This document shows, one piece after another, positions 53,280-63,058 of a DNA stretch of 64,000 bases. The position numbers and the translations under genes are program-made. Source of the DNA: Prosopocoilus inquinatus. Taxonomy: Eukaryota; Arthropoda; Insecta; Coleoptera; Lucanidae. Position 1 is the first letter of the stretch, and every line of letters starts with the position of its first letter. The notes below the pieces were generated by a model, which saw nothing but the letters and a program-made list of their open reading frames with translations, had not been told where the DNA came from and ran no database searches. The DNA is taken from positions 33,098,001 through 33,162,000 of the forward strand of contig CM069873.1 in assembly GCA_036172665.1 (NCBI GenBank), given 5' to 3'.

Positions 53280-53683
53280 ACGTATGTCGTCAATAATGAG
53301 GAGTTGGTTCTACATCAACGAGGGGACGTGGCCGCTCGAGTAGTCCTCGCTGAAGACGTTGTATTACCCAGCAGGACTGAGGTTATCGTCGACGCAAAAC
53401 TGGACGGTGTTTTTCAAGATGGGCAAGTCATTATGGTTGAACCTAATACTGATGATCAAAGCATTGGAAGAGGAGTCCTCGTTGGGAAATGTTGTTGACG
53501 GCGAAGAAGGAAGTACCTGTCCGCCTGATGAACGTCAATTGTTTCTCCGTCAATATCAAGAAAGGAACCATCTTGGGAAGCTGCACCATGTTGTCCTCCA
53601 TCTCCCGCCAACTTGAAACAAACGTGCCAGAAGCCGAAAGTCCCAATGAAGTTATGGGAAATGGTTATGTCAACAGCTCATAA
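53277..53683 (+). pseudogene. Pre-RT linker of the 53-57 kb element, two frame changes
   Basis: 53,277-53,498 encodes NEELVLHQRGDVAARVVLAE to IGRGVLVGK, then frame shifts to LLTAKKEVPVRLMNVNCFSV (53,489-53,683), then back to the long pol frame near 53,660. The first break coincides with gttgggaaatg, where the neighbouring fragment has one more A (gttgggaaaatg). The region corresponds to the linker before RT at about residues 440-540 of the 13.6 kb element's Pol. Confidence 0.75.
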
Positions 53684-56600
53684 ATTGACTCCAGACCAGA
53701 AGACAAAAGCAAAGAATCTGATCGGCCGTTATCAAGATGTATTCGAGGTAGAAAATGGATCCAAGGGAAGAACTGATGTCGTGAAACACAAAATAGAGAC
53801 TGGAGAAGAAAGACCTATCCGTCAAGCTCCAAGGCGATTACCGTTGGCGAAGCGTGAGGAAGCGGAACGCATTATTCGCGAGATGGAAAAGGATAATGTG
53901 ATAGAACCATCAAGCAGCCCGTGGGCGTCACCAGTAGTGCTTGTGAAGAAGAAGGATGGGTCCACCAGGTTCTGTGTAGACTACCGGTTACTCAATAATG
54001 TCACCAAGAAGGACAGCTATCCCCTGCCACGGATTGATGATACCCTGGACACCCTGGCCGGCTCAAAGATCTTCTCAACTTTGGACTTAAAGAGTGGATA
54101 TTGGCAAGTGGAGCTGGCGCCCGAAGATCGAGAAAAGACGGCGTTTTCCATTGGAATGGATCTGTGGCAATTCACAGTGATGCCATTCGGGTTATGTAAT
54201 GTCCCAGCGACATTCGAGCGGTTAATGGAGACGGTTCTGAAAGGTCTGTCCTGGACAACGTGCATGGTGTACCTTGATGACATAATTGTCGTGGGAAAGA
54301 CGTTCGACGACCACCTAAGGAACCTGGAAGGAGTGTTCCAGCGGCTTCGCGGAGCTGGACTAAAGCTTAGCCTCAAGAAGTGTCACCTGTTCCAGAAGGA
54401 AGTGAATTACCTGTGGCACATCGTTAATGGAAATGGAATCGCCGTGGACCCTGTGAAAATTCAGGTGGTGAAAGACTGGCCAACTCCCAGAAATAAACAC
54501 CAAATAAGGAGTTTCCTTGGCCTGTGCACTTACTATCGGCGCTACGTTCCTGGATTTGCAGACATTGCTAAGCCGTTAACAAAACTCACTGAAGAAGGTC
54601 GTCCATTTGAATGGGACCAACAGTGTCAAATTGGCTTTGAACAACTAAAGCAGTACTTGGTTAGTGCTCCTATTCTGAGTTATCCTCTCCCGGAAGGCAA
54701 GTTCGTCGTGGACACAGATGCTAGCAACGTTGGGATTGGTGGCGTACTCTCCCAGATACAAGAGGGGCAAGAGAAGGTGATCGGCTACTTCAGTAAAGTC
54801 CTATCAAAGCCGGAACGAAACTATTGCGTCACAAGAAGGGAATTGCTAGCCGTCGTAAAAACGATAGAACACTTCTACAAGTACTTGTATGGTAGACGCT
54901 TCCTGCTGAGGACCGACCACGCCGCTCTAAAATGGCTTCTCCGTTTCAAGAACCCAGAAGGGCAAGTTGCACGATGGATCGAACGACTTCAGGAGTACGA
55001 TTTTGAAATTCAGCATCGGGCAGGAACTAGCCATCGAAATGCCGATGCTCTGTCGAGAAGACCCTGTGCCGAAGACTGTAAGCACTGTAGTCGTTTGGAC
55101 GAGAAAGTAGCCACGACTGCGAGGACAGCCATTGTTGATGACAAATGGCAAGGCGAAGAACTGCGAAGAGACCAGGAGAACGACCCGGATTTGAAATTAG
55201 TGCTAGAATGGAAAAGCAGGGACGCGAGGCCTACCTGGGAAGAGGTAGCACCATGTGCACCGTCCGTAAAATCGTACTGGGCGCAGTGGGACTCCATAGT
55301 GTTGGATCGTGGTCTTCTGAGACGAAGCATAGAGAATCAGGAAGGCATGGAACAGAAGACACAGTTACTGATCCCCAAGAATAGGGTGCCAGAAGTTCTG
55401 AGGGAACTTCACGATGGAACTTCCGGAGGGCATCTGGGAGTTAAGAAGACTATGGAGAAGGTGCGCGAAAGATTTTACTGGGTGAACTGCAAGGAAGACG
55501 TGAAGGATTGGTGCAGAAAGTGTACAGTTTGCGCAGCCAGTAACGGTCCCCACAGGCGGGGTAAGGCTCCCATGAGACAGTACAACGTTGGAAGTCCTTT
55601 TGAGAGAGTTGCCATCGATGTAGCCGGCCCGTTTCCAGAAACGAATGGTGGAAACAAGTACATCGTCGTGGTAATGGACTACTTTAGCAAGTGGGTTGAA
55701 GCTTACGCCCTACCTAACCAAGAGGCAGTCACTATTGCGGAAGTCCTTGTCAGGGAATGGATCAGTCGGTATGGTGCACCTATGGAACTGCATTCAGACC
55801 AAGGAAGGAACTTTGAATCGGCCTTGTTCAAGAACGTGTGTACTCTGCTCGGCGTACGAAAAACTAGAACAACTGCACTCCACCCACAGTCGGACGGAAT
55901 GGTGGAAAGGTTCAATAGAACCATCAACCGACATTTGTCCAAGGTCGTTTCCAATCATCAGAGGGACTGGGACACGTACATCCCCCTGTTTCTAATGGCA
56001 TACCGCTCATCTGTTCATGAGACAACAGGGGAGACTCCCGCGAAAGTGGTATTCGGGCGAGAGCCGAGACTGCCCTGCGACCTGAAGTTTGGTGTGAAGC
56101 CTGGCGAAGTCTCTGCCGACGAAGATTACGTGAGCAAATTACGCAGGAAAATGGATGATATCCACAACCAAGTGCGTCACAATATACAGACGGCCAGCGA
56201 TCGGATGAAGGAGCACTATGACATCAACGCTCAACACGGGGGATACCAACCTGGAGCACTGGTCTGGCTTTATAACCCCCAAAGACGTCGAGGCCTCTCC
56301 CCAAAATTACAGACCTCTTGGGAAGGTCCTTACAAAGTGATGAAACGGATCAACGACGTCGTTTACCGCATCAGGAAGGTCCCCCATGGCAAACCCAAAG
56401 TAATCCACTTCAACCGGATAGCCCCTTACCATGGAGAAGCAGATGAAGGGACAGTACAAAGGGCGCAAGTTTCCGAAGTGAACTTCGAAACCTTCATGTC
56501 TCATCACGCCGAAGGAAGCAAGGCACGGTTTGGAGTGACCACGGAGAAGCAACAAGATCTCTTTAAAGTGCCACTGGAGTACAGTCTGGCCCACTGCGTA

Positions 56601-57140
56601 GCAGAAGACCTGAAAATGTCCAAAGGAATCGCTCAGGTGTTTAGGAAGAAATTTGGCCAAATCGAGGAGCTACGAAGACAGCATCCCGTGGTAGGCAAGA
56701 GCTTGCAGATCATTGATTCGACGGCAGATCGGAGGCGCCACGTGCATTATTTAGTCACTAAGAAGACATCAAGCGGTAAACCTGACTATCAAAGTATGTG
56801 GAGAGCCCTATATAGCCTGAGGAGACAGCTAATAGAGAACCATCAGATGAAGTTAGCCATCCCCAAATTGGGCTGCGGATTGGACGGACTAGACTGGAGA
56901 GTAATCCGAAGCATGCTGGAAGTCATCTTCCACAGAACGGGAATTGAAGTCCTAGTCTGCAGCCACCACCCACAGGCAACAGTCAGCCACAGCAAAACCG
57001 TAGACTGTTACTTCTTCCAGACGGGAAGTTGCAAGAATGGGCCAGCATGTAGATTCCGACACCCTCCTTCAAGACTATCACCAGGAACATTTCGAGACGA
57101 AACGTTTCTAAGAGGGGGGCAGTGTGGCGAGCCAACCTGA
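53613..57140 (+). CDS. pol: Pol: RT, RNase H, integrase, TARG1-like macro domain, CCCH zinc finger (1175 aa)
   Basis: RT with FCVDYRLLNNV and YLDD at residues 220-223. RNase H with VDTDASNVGIGG (Asp369 region). Integrase zinc motif His600, His607, Cys637, Cys640. Catalytic Asp669, Asp729, Glu765 (DD35E). A GPY-type segment (SWEGPYKVM). Then a macro domain at about 980-1117 with LAHC, Lys1050 in LVTK and GCGLDG at 1087-1092. Finally a CCCH finger at 1132-1150 (C-x7-C-x5-C-x3-H: CYFFQTGSCKNGPACRFRH). The stop is TGA at 57,138-57,140, overlapping the start of the LTR. The whole frame from RT to the finger is open. The first 16 or so codons are out of the ancestral frame, so the annotated Met is not the natural start. 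The macro plus CCCH tail is outside the normal Ty3 architecture. Confidence 0.92.
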   Translation: MKQTCQKPKVPMKLWEMVMSTAHKLTPDQKTKAKNLIGRYQDVFEVENGSKGRTDVVKHKIETGEERPIRQAPRRLPLAKREEAERIIREMEKDNVIEPSSSPWASPVVLVKKKDGSTRFCVDYRLLNNVTKKDSYPLPRIDDTLDTLAGSKIFSTLDLKSGYWQVELAPEDREKTAFSIGMDLWQFTVMPFGLCNVPATFERLMETVLKGLSWTTCMVYLDDIIVVGKTFDDHLRNLEGVFQRLRGAGLKLSLKKCHLFQKEVNYLWHIVNGNGIAVDPVKIQVVKDWPTPRNKHQIRSFLGLCTYYRRYVPGFADIAKPLTKLTEEGRPFEWDQQCQIGFEQLKQYLVSAPILSYPLPEGKFVVDTDASNVGIGGVLSQIQEGQEKVIGYFSKVLSKPERNYCVTRRELLAVVKTIEHFYKYLYGRRFLLRTDHAALKWLLRFKNPEGQVARWIERLQEYDFEIQHRAGTSHRNADALSRRPCAEDCKHCSRLDEKVATTARTAIVDDKWQGEELRRDQENDPDLKLVLEWKSRDARPTWEEVAPCAPSVKSYWAQWDSIVLDRGLLRRSIENQEGMEQKTQLLIPKNRVPEVLRELHDGTSGGHLGVKKTMEKVRERFYWVNCKEDVKDWCRKCTVCAASNGPHRRGKAPMRQYNVGSPFERVAIDVAGPFPETNGGNKYIVVVMDYFSKWVEAYALPNQEAVTIAEVLVREWISRYGAPMELHSDQGRNFESALFKNVCTLLGVRKTRTTALHPQSDGMVERFNRTINRHLSKVVSNHQRDWDTYIPLFLMAYRSSVHETTGETPAKVVFGREPRLPCDLKFGVKPGEVSADEDYVSKLRRKMDDIHNQVRHNIQTASDRMKEHYDINAQHGGYQPGALVWLYNPQRRRGLSPKLQTSWEGPYKVMKRINDVVYRIRKVPHGKPKVIHFNRIAPYHGEADEGTVQRAQVSEVNFETFMSHHAEGSKARFGVTTEKQQDLFKVPLEYSLAHCVAEDLKMSKGIAQVFRKKFGQIEELRRQHPVVGKSLQIIDSTADRRRHVHYLVTKKTSSGKPDYQSMWRALYSLRRQLIENHQMKLAIPKLGCGLDGLDWRVIRSMLEVIFHRTGIEVLVCSHHPQATVSHSKTVDCYFFQTGSCKNGPACRFRHPPSRLSPGTFRDETFLRGGQCGEPT

Positions 57141-57448
57141 CTTAGCGCAAGGCGTCAGGAAGTCGGTCCGCTTCGGTGTGTCATCGGCCGTCACGCGGTC
57201 GGGCCCACATCGAACGGACTGGAATCTTCCCGAATAGAGACTTCCAGACGCCAGCAAATGATATAAAATGGCCCGGAGTTGACTCACCAGGCAGTCGAAT
57301 TCGAACAGCGATAGTCGAAGTTAGATTTTAGTGTGAAAATAAATTGTTAGAAATAAATTAGTTGTTAAGCTTTATTAAATTACGGTTAAGTTTTTATCGA
57401 GTGTTTTATTCGTTTAAATAAATAAACTCAAACCCTAGAAACGTAACA
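57123..57448 (+). repeat. 3' LTR of the 53-57 kb element
   Basis: Starts TGTGGCGAGCC right after the purine run agaggggggcag (polypurine tract) and ends CCCTAGAAACGTAACA. The same terminal bases reappear at 60,262-60,277. The pol stop codon lies inside its first 20 bases. A TATA-like atataaaatgg occurs near 57,260. Confidence 0.85.
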
Positions 57449-58809
57449 CTATTATAATTAATTCCTCCACCATATCTTCCACAATATTATCAAGTTGGTA
57501 CATTTTGTTTTCTTCTGCAATAGCATGTTTAACGCAATTTTCCCAATGTTCAGCATTTACAAGATCTAATCCCTCGAGCAGCAATGTTTTGACCTCGGGC
57601 AACTTGAATGTTTTATTATTAACAGCTACATGATGTTTTACTTGAGCCCAAACAAGTTCTATTGGATTTAAATTGCAATGATAAGGGGGCAATCTTAATA
57701 TTGTACGGCCAGTTTCTGTTACCATTTCATCTATAACGTAACTCACTGGATTATCACTTACATATTTTTTTGTTATATCAAGAAGTTGAACTTTTAATAA
57801 AGTGTTGTCTGTTACAATTCCTTTCAATGTAAGCCTTTCAATTATTGCGCCTTTCTTCCATGAAGAATTAGGAATTTTATCCGTCTTGACTGAGTGATAA
57901 GGCGCATTGTCCATTACAATTACACATCCAGGTTCAAGATTTGGTAATATATTTTTCATCCACTCCGTAAAAACTTGACTGTTCATATCTTCATGATAGT
58001 CACCAGTTTTTTTTTATTCAAACAGTAGCAATCCGTTATCAACAAAACCAGTTTCACTACCAATGTGAAGCACAATCAGACGTTTTCCTTTTCCAGAAGG
58101 ATTTTGTAAACCAAGTGACAATCCATCTACAAATGCTTGTCGAGCAGTAGTCACTGTTGTATCTTTCCACACTTTTGGCTTTGTGTGACCGGCATTCACC
58201 CATGTCTCATCCAAGAAATATATTTTCTTTCCCATTGTACGAAATTTTCTAATGGAGTTTAAATAATTACGTCTCCACAAGACAATATCTTGACGTTCGA
58301 TTAAAATACAATTTCTGCTTCGTTTCTCCCATTTAAATCCCAATTTTCTCAAAATTTTCCACAATGTTGTACGATGAATTACAGGTAAAGTATCATCTGT
58401 TTGTAGAACCTATAAATTTTTTTAGTTAGTTTCAAAATAACAGTAATAAATGTAAATGTATTTACCGTTAAAATTTTTGAGCAAGTAGGTAATGCACATG
58501 TCTTCTAATAGATTTTTCATCAGCTTCATCGAGTTTATTGAAAATTGTATCACGGTTTCGCTTCTTGCTAGGAGATCGTAGAATTCCCGTGCTTTCCTTT
58601 TCTTTTACGATAGCCCACATTGTTGCCTCTCCAATGCCAACCATCTTTGAAGCCAGTTTTATTGAAGCTGACTTGGAATTATCATGGTGGTATTGAACAA
58701 AAGCATTATATGCCATAACTCTTTGGTCACTTCGAATATGCTTCCCTTGAGGGTTTCTCGAGGAGCCAGCTTCCTCTCGTACGTCCATATTAGCACTGTA
58801 ATATATCAT
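57435..58809 (-). pseudogene. IS630/Tc1-like DDE transposase, broken
   Basis: Exon-like 58,468-58,809 holds an N-terminal helix-turn-helix region (SIKLASKMVGIGEATMWAIV). An intron-like gap (TTTATAG acceptor at about 58,410) leads to LQTDDTLPVIHRTTLWKILR. Then 58,014-58,364 gives KKIYFLDETWVNAGHTKP with the first catalytic Asp. An in-frame TAA at about 58,014 interrupts, and 57,435-57,986 continues in the same frame with VIVMDNAPYHSVKT (second Asp) and LPPYHCNLNPIELVWAQVK (Glu). A one-base slip at the end of the first exon and the TAA disable it. The coding end runs directly into the LTR end at 57,448, so its 3' terminus may be truncated. Confidence 0.85.
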
Positions 58810-59145
58810 AATAAATTCTCATGAAAATAAACATTATTAATAAAATATTTACCTGTTAATTGCAATTACAGCCGTAGAGCTCTAAAAAGAACAATTTTTT
58901 AAACGATTTTAAATAACAATAAGCACACAAACCAAACACCAACACCAAACCAAAATGACATAAATACAACTGACGTTCACAATTCTAGTTATATTTCGCT
59001 CTATCCAACATAAAATTAATTCGCGGGAACGAGCGCCGGAATGTCAACTTTAACCATTGTAAACTTGCCTCGAATTTCAACCAATCACAAGCCGGAAAAT
59101 ATTGCCCTATCCTTTCCAACGCTATATTCTTAACGTGAACAGAGT
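58810..59145. other. 5' flank of the DDE transposase
   Basis: AT-rich upstream region of the transposase, ending at tagaacaactgcactccacc where pol sequence of the third element copy starts abruptly. TA at 59,143-59,144 may be the insertion target. Terminal inverted repeats were not resolved. Confidence 0.35.
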
Positions 59146-60277
59146 ATAGAACAACTGCACTCCACCCACAGTCGGACGGAATGGTGGAAAGGTTCAATAG
59201 AACCATCAACCGACATTTGTCCAAGGTCGTTTCCGATCATCAGAGGGACTGGGACACGTACATTCCCCTGTTTCTAATGGCATACCGCTCGTCCGTTCAT
59301 GAGACAACAGGGGCGACTCCAGCGAAAGTGGTATTCGGGCGAGAGCCGAGACTGCCCTGCGGCCTGAAGTTTGGTGTGAAGCTTGGCGAAGTCTCTGCCG
59401 ACGAAGATTACGTGAGCAAATTACGCAGGAAAATGAACGCTCAACACTGGGGATACCAACCTGGAGCACTGGTCTGGCTTTATAACCCCCCAAAGACGTC
59501 GAGGCCTGTCCCCAAAAGTGCAGACTTCTTGGAAAGGTCCTTACAAAGTGATGAAACGCATCAGCGACGCCGTTTACCGCATCAAGAAGGTCCCCCATGG
59601 CAAACCCAAAGTACTCCACTTCAACCGGATAGGGGCTATCCAGTCTGGAGAAGCAGATGAAGGGACAGTACAAAGGGCGCAAACTTCCGAAGTGAACTTC
59701 CAAACCTTCATATCTCATCACGTCGAAGGAAGTAAGGCACGGTTTGGAGTGACCACGGAGAAGCAACAAGATCTCTTTAAAGTGCCACTGGAGTACAGTC
59801 TGGCCCACTGCGTAGCAGAAGACCTGAAAATGTCCAAAGAAATTGCTCAGGTGTTTAGGAAGAAATTTTGGCCAAATCGAGGAGCTCCGAAGACAGCATC
59901 CCGTGGTAGGCAAGAGCTTGCAGATCATTGATTCGATGGCAGATCGGGGGCACCACGTGCAATATTTTGTCACTAGGAAGACATCAAGCGGTAAACCTGA
60001 CTATCAAAGTATGTGGAGAGCCCTATATAGCCTGAGGAGACAGCTAATAGAGAGCCACCAGATGAAGTTAGCCATCCCCAAATTGGGCTGCGGATTGAAC
60101 GGACTAGACTGGAGAGTAATTCGAAGCATGCGAAGTAGCAGTCCACGGTTTTGCTGTTGCTGACTGTTGCCTGTGGGTGGTGGCTGCAGACTAGGACTTC
60201 AATTCCCGTTCTGTGGAAGTCATCATCAGTTTGATTCGATTAAATAAATTAATTTAAACCCTAGAAACGTAACAATA
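59146..60277 (+). pseudogene. Third, decayed copy: integrase end, macro domain, rearranged tail
   Basis: Starts inside the integrase core (DGMVERFNRTINRHLSKVV) and runs in three frames (59,181-59,660; 59,518-59,931; 59,843-60,163). About 24 codons are deleted after LRRKM compared with the 53-57 kb copy. The macro domain is recognisable (SLAHCVAEDLKMSKEIAQVF, IPKLGCGLNGLDW), but the Lys of VTK is Arg and the Asp of GCGLD is Asn. From about 60,138 to 60,222 the sequence is the reverse complement of 56,932-57,016 of the other copy, then an LTR end (CCCTAGAAACGTAACA) closes it at 60,277. Non-functional. Confidence 0.85.
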
Positions 60278-60279
60278 TG

Positions 60280-60520
60280 TTAGGTGCTTTCTTTCGCTTA
60301 AAAGTTTGAATCGTATTTCGACTAGTTTGGACCTGAATTTCGTAGTTGTTGCAACAAAACACCTGTTTTGAATTTTTGATTGACAGTTCATTTGTAAATG
60401 ACCATAATTCAATTCAAACAAGTTTTAAAAATAGAGATATTCAAAGAAAAGAATGTTTGTTTTTGAATCAAAACACGTTTGGATCACGATTTTGTGAGCG
60501 AAAGAAAGCACCTCATATTA
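60280..60520. repeat. MITE-like inverted repeat
   Basis: Left end aggtgctttctttcgctt is matched at the right by gagcgaaagaaagcacct, both next to an atatt-type AT stretch. About 240 bp without coding content. Confidence 0.55.
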
Positions 60521-61721
60521 AAAATGATTCAATGATTTGCTGATGAAAAAACATGTCACACATGTAATGATTGTAGTAGATTCTTATCTAATGAATTTGT
60601 ACAACAAATTATTTTTGATTTTGTAATATTTTGAAAAAAATTGTACACTCGTTCAGCTTTTACTGCCACGTAGATTGATAGCTTTGTTAACAGTGAAAAA
60701 TTAATAAAGTTGTCAATTGGTTGTCAACTTGTTATTTTTTTTCATTCTAGTGAAGTGACTAATAACGAAACGGTAAACAGTTGTGTGATTTTCATGTTTT
60801 ATAAAAGATTGAATTGAATTTATTATAACGAAAGTCTAAATAAAAAAAGTCGATAGAAAAACTGTACATTTTTTATTGTTAAATTACCCTTGATAAGTTG
60901 TTCCATTTTTCTCGGTAACACATTATTCTTGATCCCTAAAGGCACAAATTATTGCACATTTTGCTATAACAAATTTATTTAAACCAATGTTAAAAATTAA
61001 AAAAATTATATCAATTAAATAAATATTAAATGAGATAATTGGCAGTCAATATATATCTACACTCTAAAGGCTTTATCAGTTTTTAGAGTGTAAAGAAAGA
61101 ATTAATTTTTTTCCTACCAATTAGAACGGAATGAATATTTAAGACGATTTAGTTAATCCGTTCGGAGCATTTGGTTCTCTATTTGTCTCTCTCATACCTG
61201 CACTAGGTTTCCATATGCTCTGTCTCATTTCTATACCTGTTGTGTTCCCAGCAAATTTATTTTCCAATATGAAATGAATTCGACGAATTCATTTTACGAT
61301 TGCAAAGAAGTTTAAACCTCCCGTGAGTAACCAATATTTCTTTAAAATAAATTATTATAAATATTTCAAATTGACCGAAAATTAAGATTTACACCTTTCT
61401 GTCTGAAGAATCAAACAAATTGTTTAATAAGATGCCATTATCTTTAAGAAAAATATTATTTTTACTAAACACGGATTTCCTCCAGAAGTCGCAAATCATT
61501 ATCGAAATCTCACCATCTTATTCAAAAGAATTACGCTTACGCATGTAGTCTAATAATATTATTCCCGTCCCAAGCTTTAACCGAAGCAATAAAATTACTG
61601 TGGACCAGATTCGAGTAACAATTTTAATGTTCGAGTTGGCTCCTCCCAATGTTCATAACGGTGCACTTTGCTATTAGAGGTATCGTTTATGTTGAGCATC
61701 ATAGTACATAAAAAATAGAAG
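60521..61721. other. Non-coding, no gene recognised
   Basis: AT-rich intergenic DNA. No ORF with recognisable domain and no clear repeat structure seen. Confidence 0.35.
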
Positions 61722-61723
61722 TA

Positions 61724-62547
61724 CAGTGTAGTCTCTTTAACGTGAACGTCACGTAACATGAACACCCCTAAACGTGAACACGTGATTTGGGTACTCTGCA
61801 TGTTCTAATACGTGAACGACATTGATAATTGATATTCTAAAACGTGGTATAAATGCATTTAGACACTGTTAAGTTTCGACTGCATAAAATCCGTAAGTAT
61901 TGTACATAGTTTTAGATGTAATCTGTGGTTTTAATTGTTTATGACCTCTAAGAAGCCGAATTATTTAACATTAGAAAAAAGCTCAGCAAAAATTAGTTCT
62001 ACAGTTGATTTGACTTTTGCTGGACTAGAAAACCGGAAATCGCTTAGAAATTTAGAATTTTCTAAGATGGAAGTCCAAGAATGCCCCTTTAAATTCATTT
62101 TATCAAGAAAATGTCTTAACAAAAGTTATGTATTTTCAAACAGATTATTCATTTAATGAGTTACAAACCTAACTTATTATTTTTTAAATGAAACACTATT
62201 TTTATTGGAGTTACGGTTAACGGTTAGCCCTTGAAGAAACGATAAAAATGAAATAACATTATACTTAATTATTTTTAGTATTTACCGAGTTATTGTTAAT
62301 TTTATCCAAAAAATGGATCATGTTTGATCGTCTGCCAAATTGTCAATTTTAATGTCAATTTTATAATATTCAACATTTTTAAGTAAAAATCTAGCGACTG
62401 TCAACAACACTAAGATTCAGTTCGCATATTGTAAAATTAGTCATTTTTTATTATGATACAAATATGTAATTAGTCTCCAAAACGTGAACTTTTCTAAAAC
62501 GTGAACATCACTGTCCTTAATTAGTTCACGTTATCGCGACTACACTG
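61724..62547. mobile_element. pogo/Tigger-like MITE (824 bp)
   Basis: Ends cagtgtagtctctttaacgt and, inverted, cagtgtagtcgcgataacgt, each flanked by TA (61,722-61,723; 62,548-62,549). Several aacgtgaac motifs lie near both ends and are likely transposase-binding sites. A short frame at 61,935-62,156 starts TSKKPNYLTLEKS, reminiscent of the N-terminus of CENP-B/pogo-type DNA-binding domains, as expected for an internally deleted derivative. No DDE domain. Confidence 0.75.
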
Positions 62548-62838
62548 TATTACCGTTACACCCGAAATTGCTTCTCTTTGGTAATAATAAGAAGTAACAT
62601 TAGAAAACAAAATTAATTTACACCGTTATAGTTAATTTGACTGCTGCCAATTATAAAGTGTCGACGAAAAGATAAACATTCTCCTTGACATCGTCAAATT
62701 AGTTACAACTTTTGCCAGAAAATGTTGAGATTTTTTTAATGTATAAAATTGAGGAAACAATTTTGGTTAAATGTTTTGTTTGAAATTCACTTTATGATTT
62801 TCAAGTAAACACGGACTGCTTCTTTTTAATGTACTTAC

Positions 62839-63058
62839 TGTCATAATAATCACGCTCAAAGGCATTAGTATGAACACGATGAGCAGAATAGAAATCCGCA
62901 TCAAAGGTGAGAAGAAATTTTCCAACTCTGCGCAGAACAACAGCAGTGACTGATGGAAACTAATTATCTTATTGAAATTATACAGTAGGTCCTTGTTAAA
63001 CTGTTTCGACTGGATTGCGTTTTGTATTTTATAAAAATTTAACTTATTCTTGGACGGT
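62839..63058 (-). CDS. Odorant receptor OR-C, one central exon
   Basis: A 220 bp exon between a TTTCTAG acceptor and a GTAAGTAC donor: one leading base and 73 codons, open, encoding LNFYKIQNAIQSKQFNKDLL, FHQSLLLFCAELENFFSPL and a hydrophobic segment ending LSVIIMT. Length, splice phases and sequence match the OR-B exon at 43,428-43,647, so it belongs to the same receptor subfamily. It lacks an ATG because it is internal. Downstream TM6 and C-terminal exons were not found; a MITE sits at 61.7-62.5 kb on that side. Upstream exons would be at >63.1 kb, mostly or wholly outside the window. Whether the gene is functional cannot be judged. Confidence 0.8.

Larger units (their letters stand above)
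53280..57448 (+). mobile_element. 5'-truncated Ty3-type element with macro domain and CCCH finger
   Basis: Pol region plus an intact 326 bp 3' LTR. Gag, protease and the 5' LTR are absent or replaced by the fragment at 52,718-53,279. The GC content of coding DNA is noticeably higher than in the 16.8-30.4 kb element, and protein similarity between them is moderate, so they are different families. A decayed relative lies at 59,146-60,277. Confidence 0.88.
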
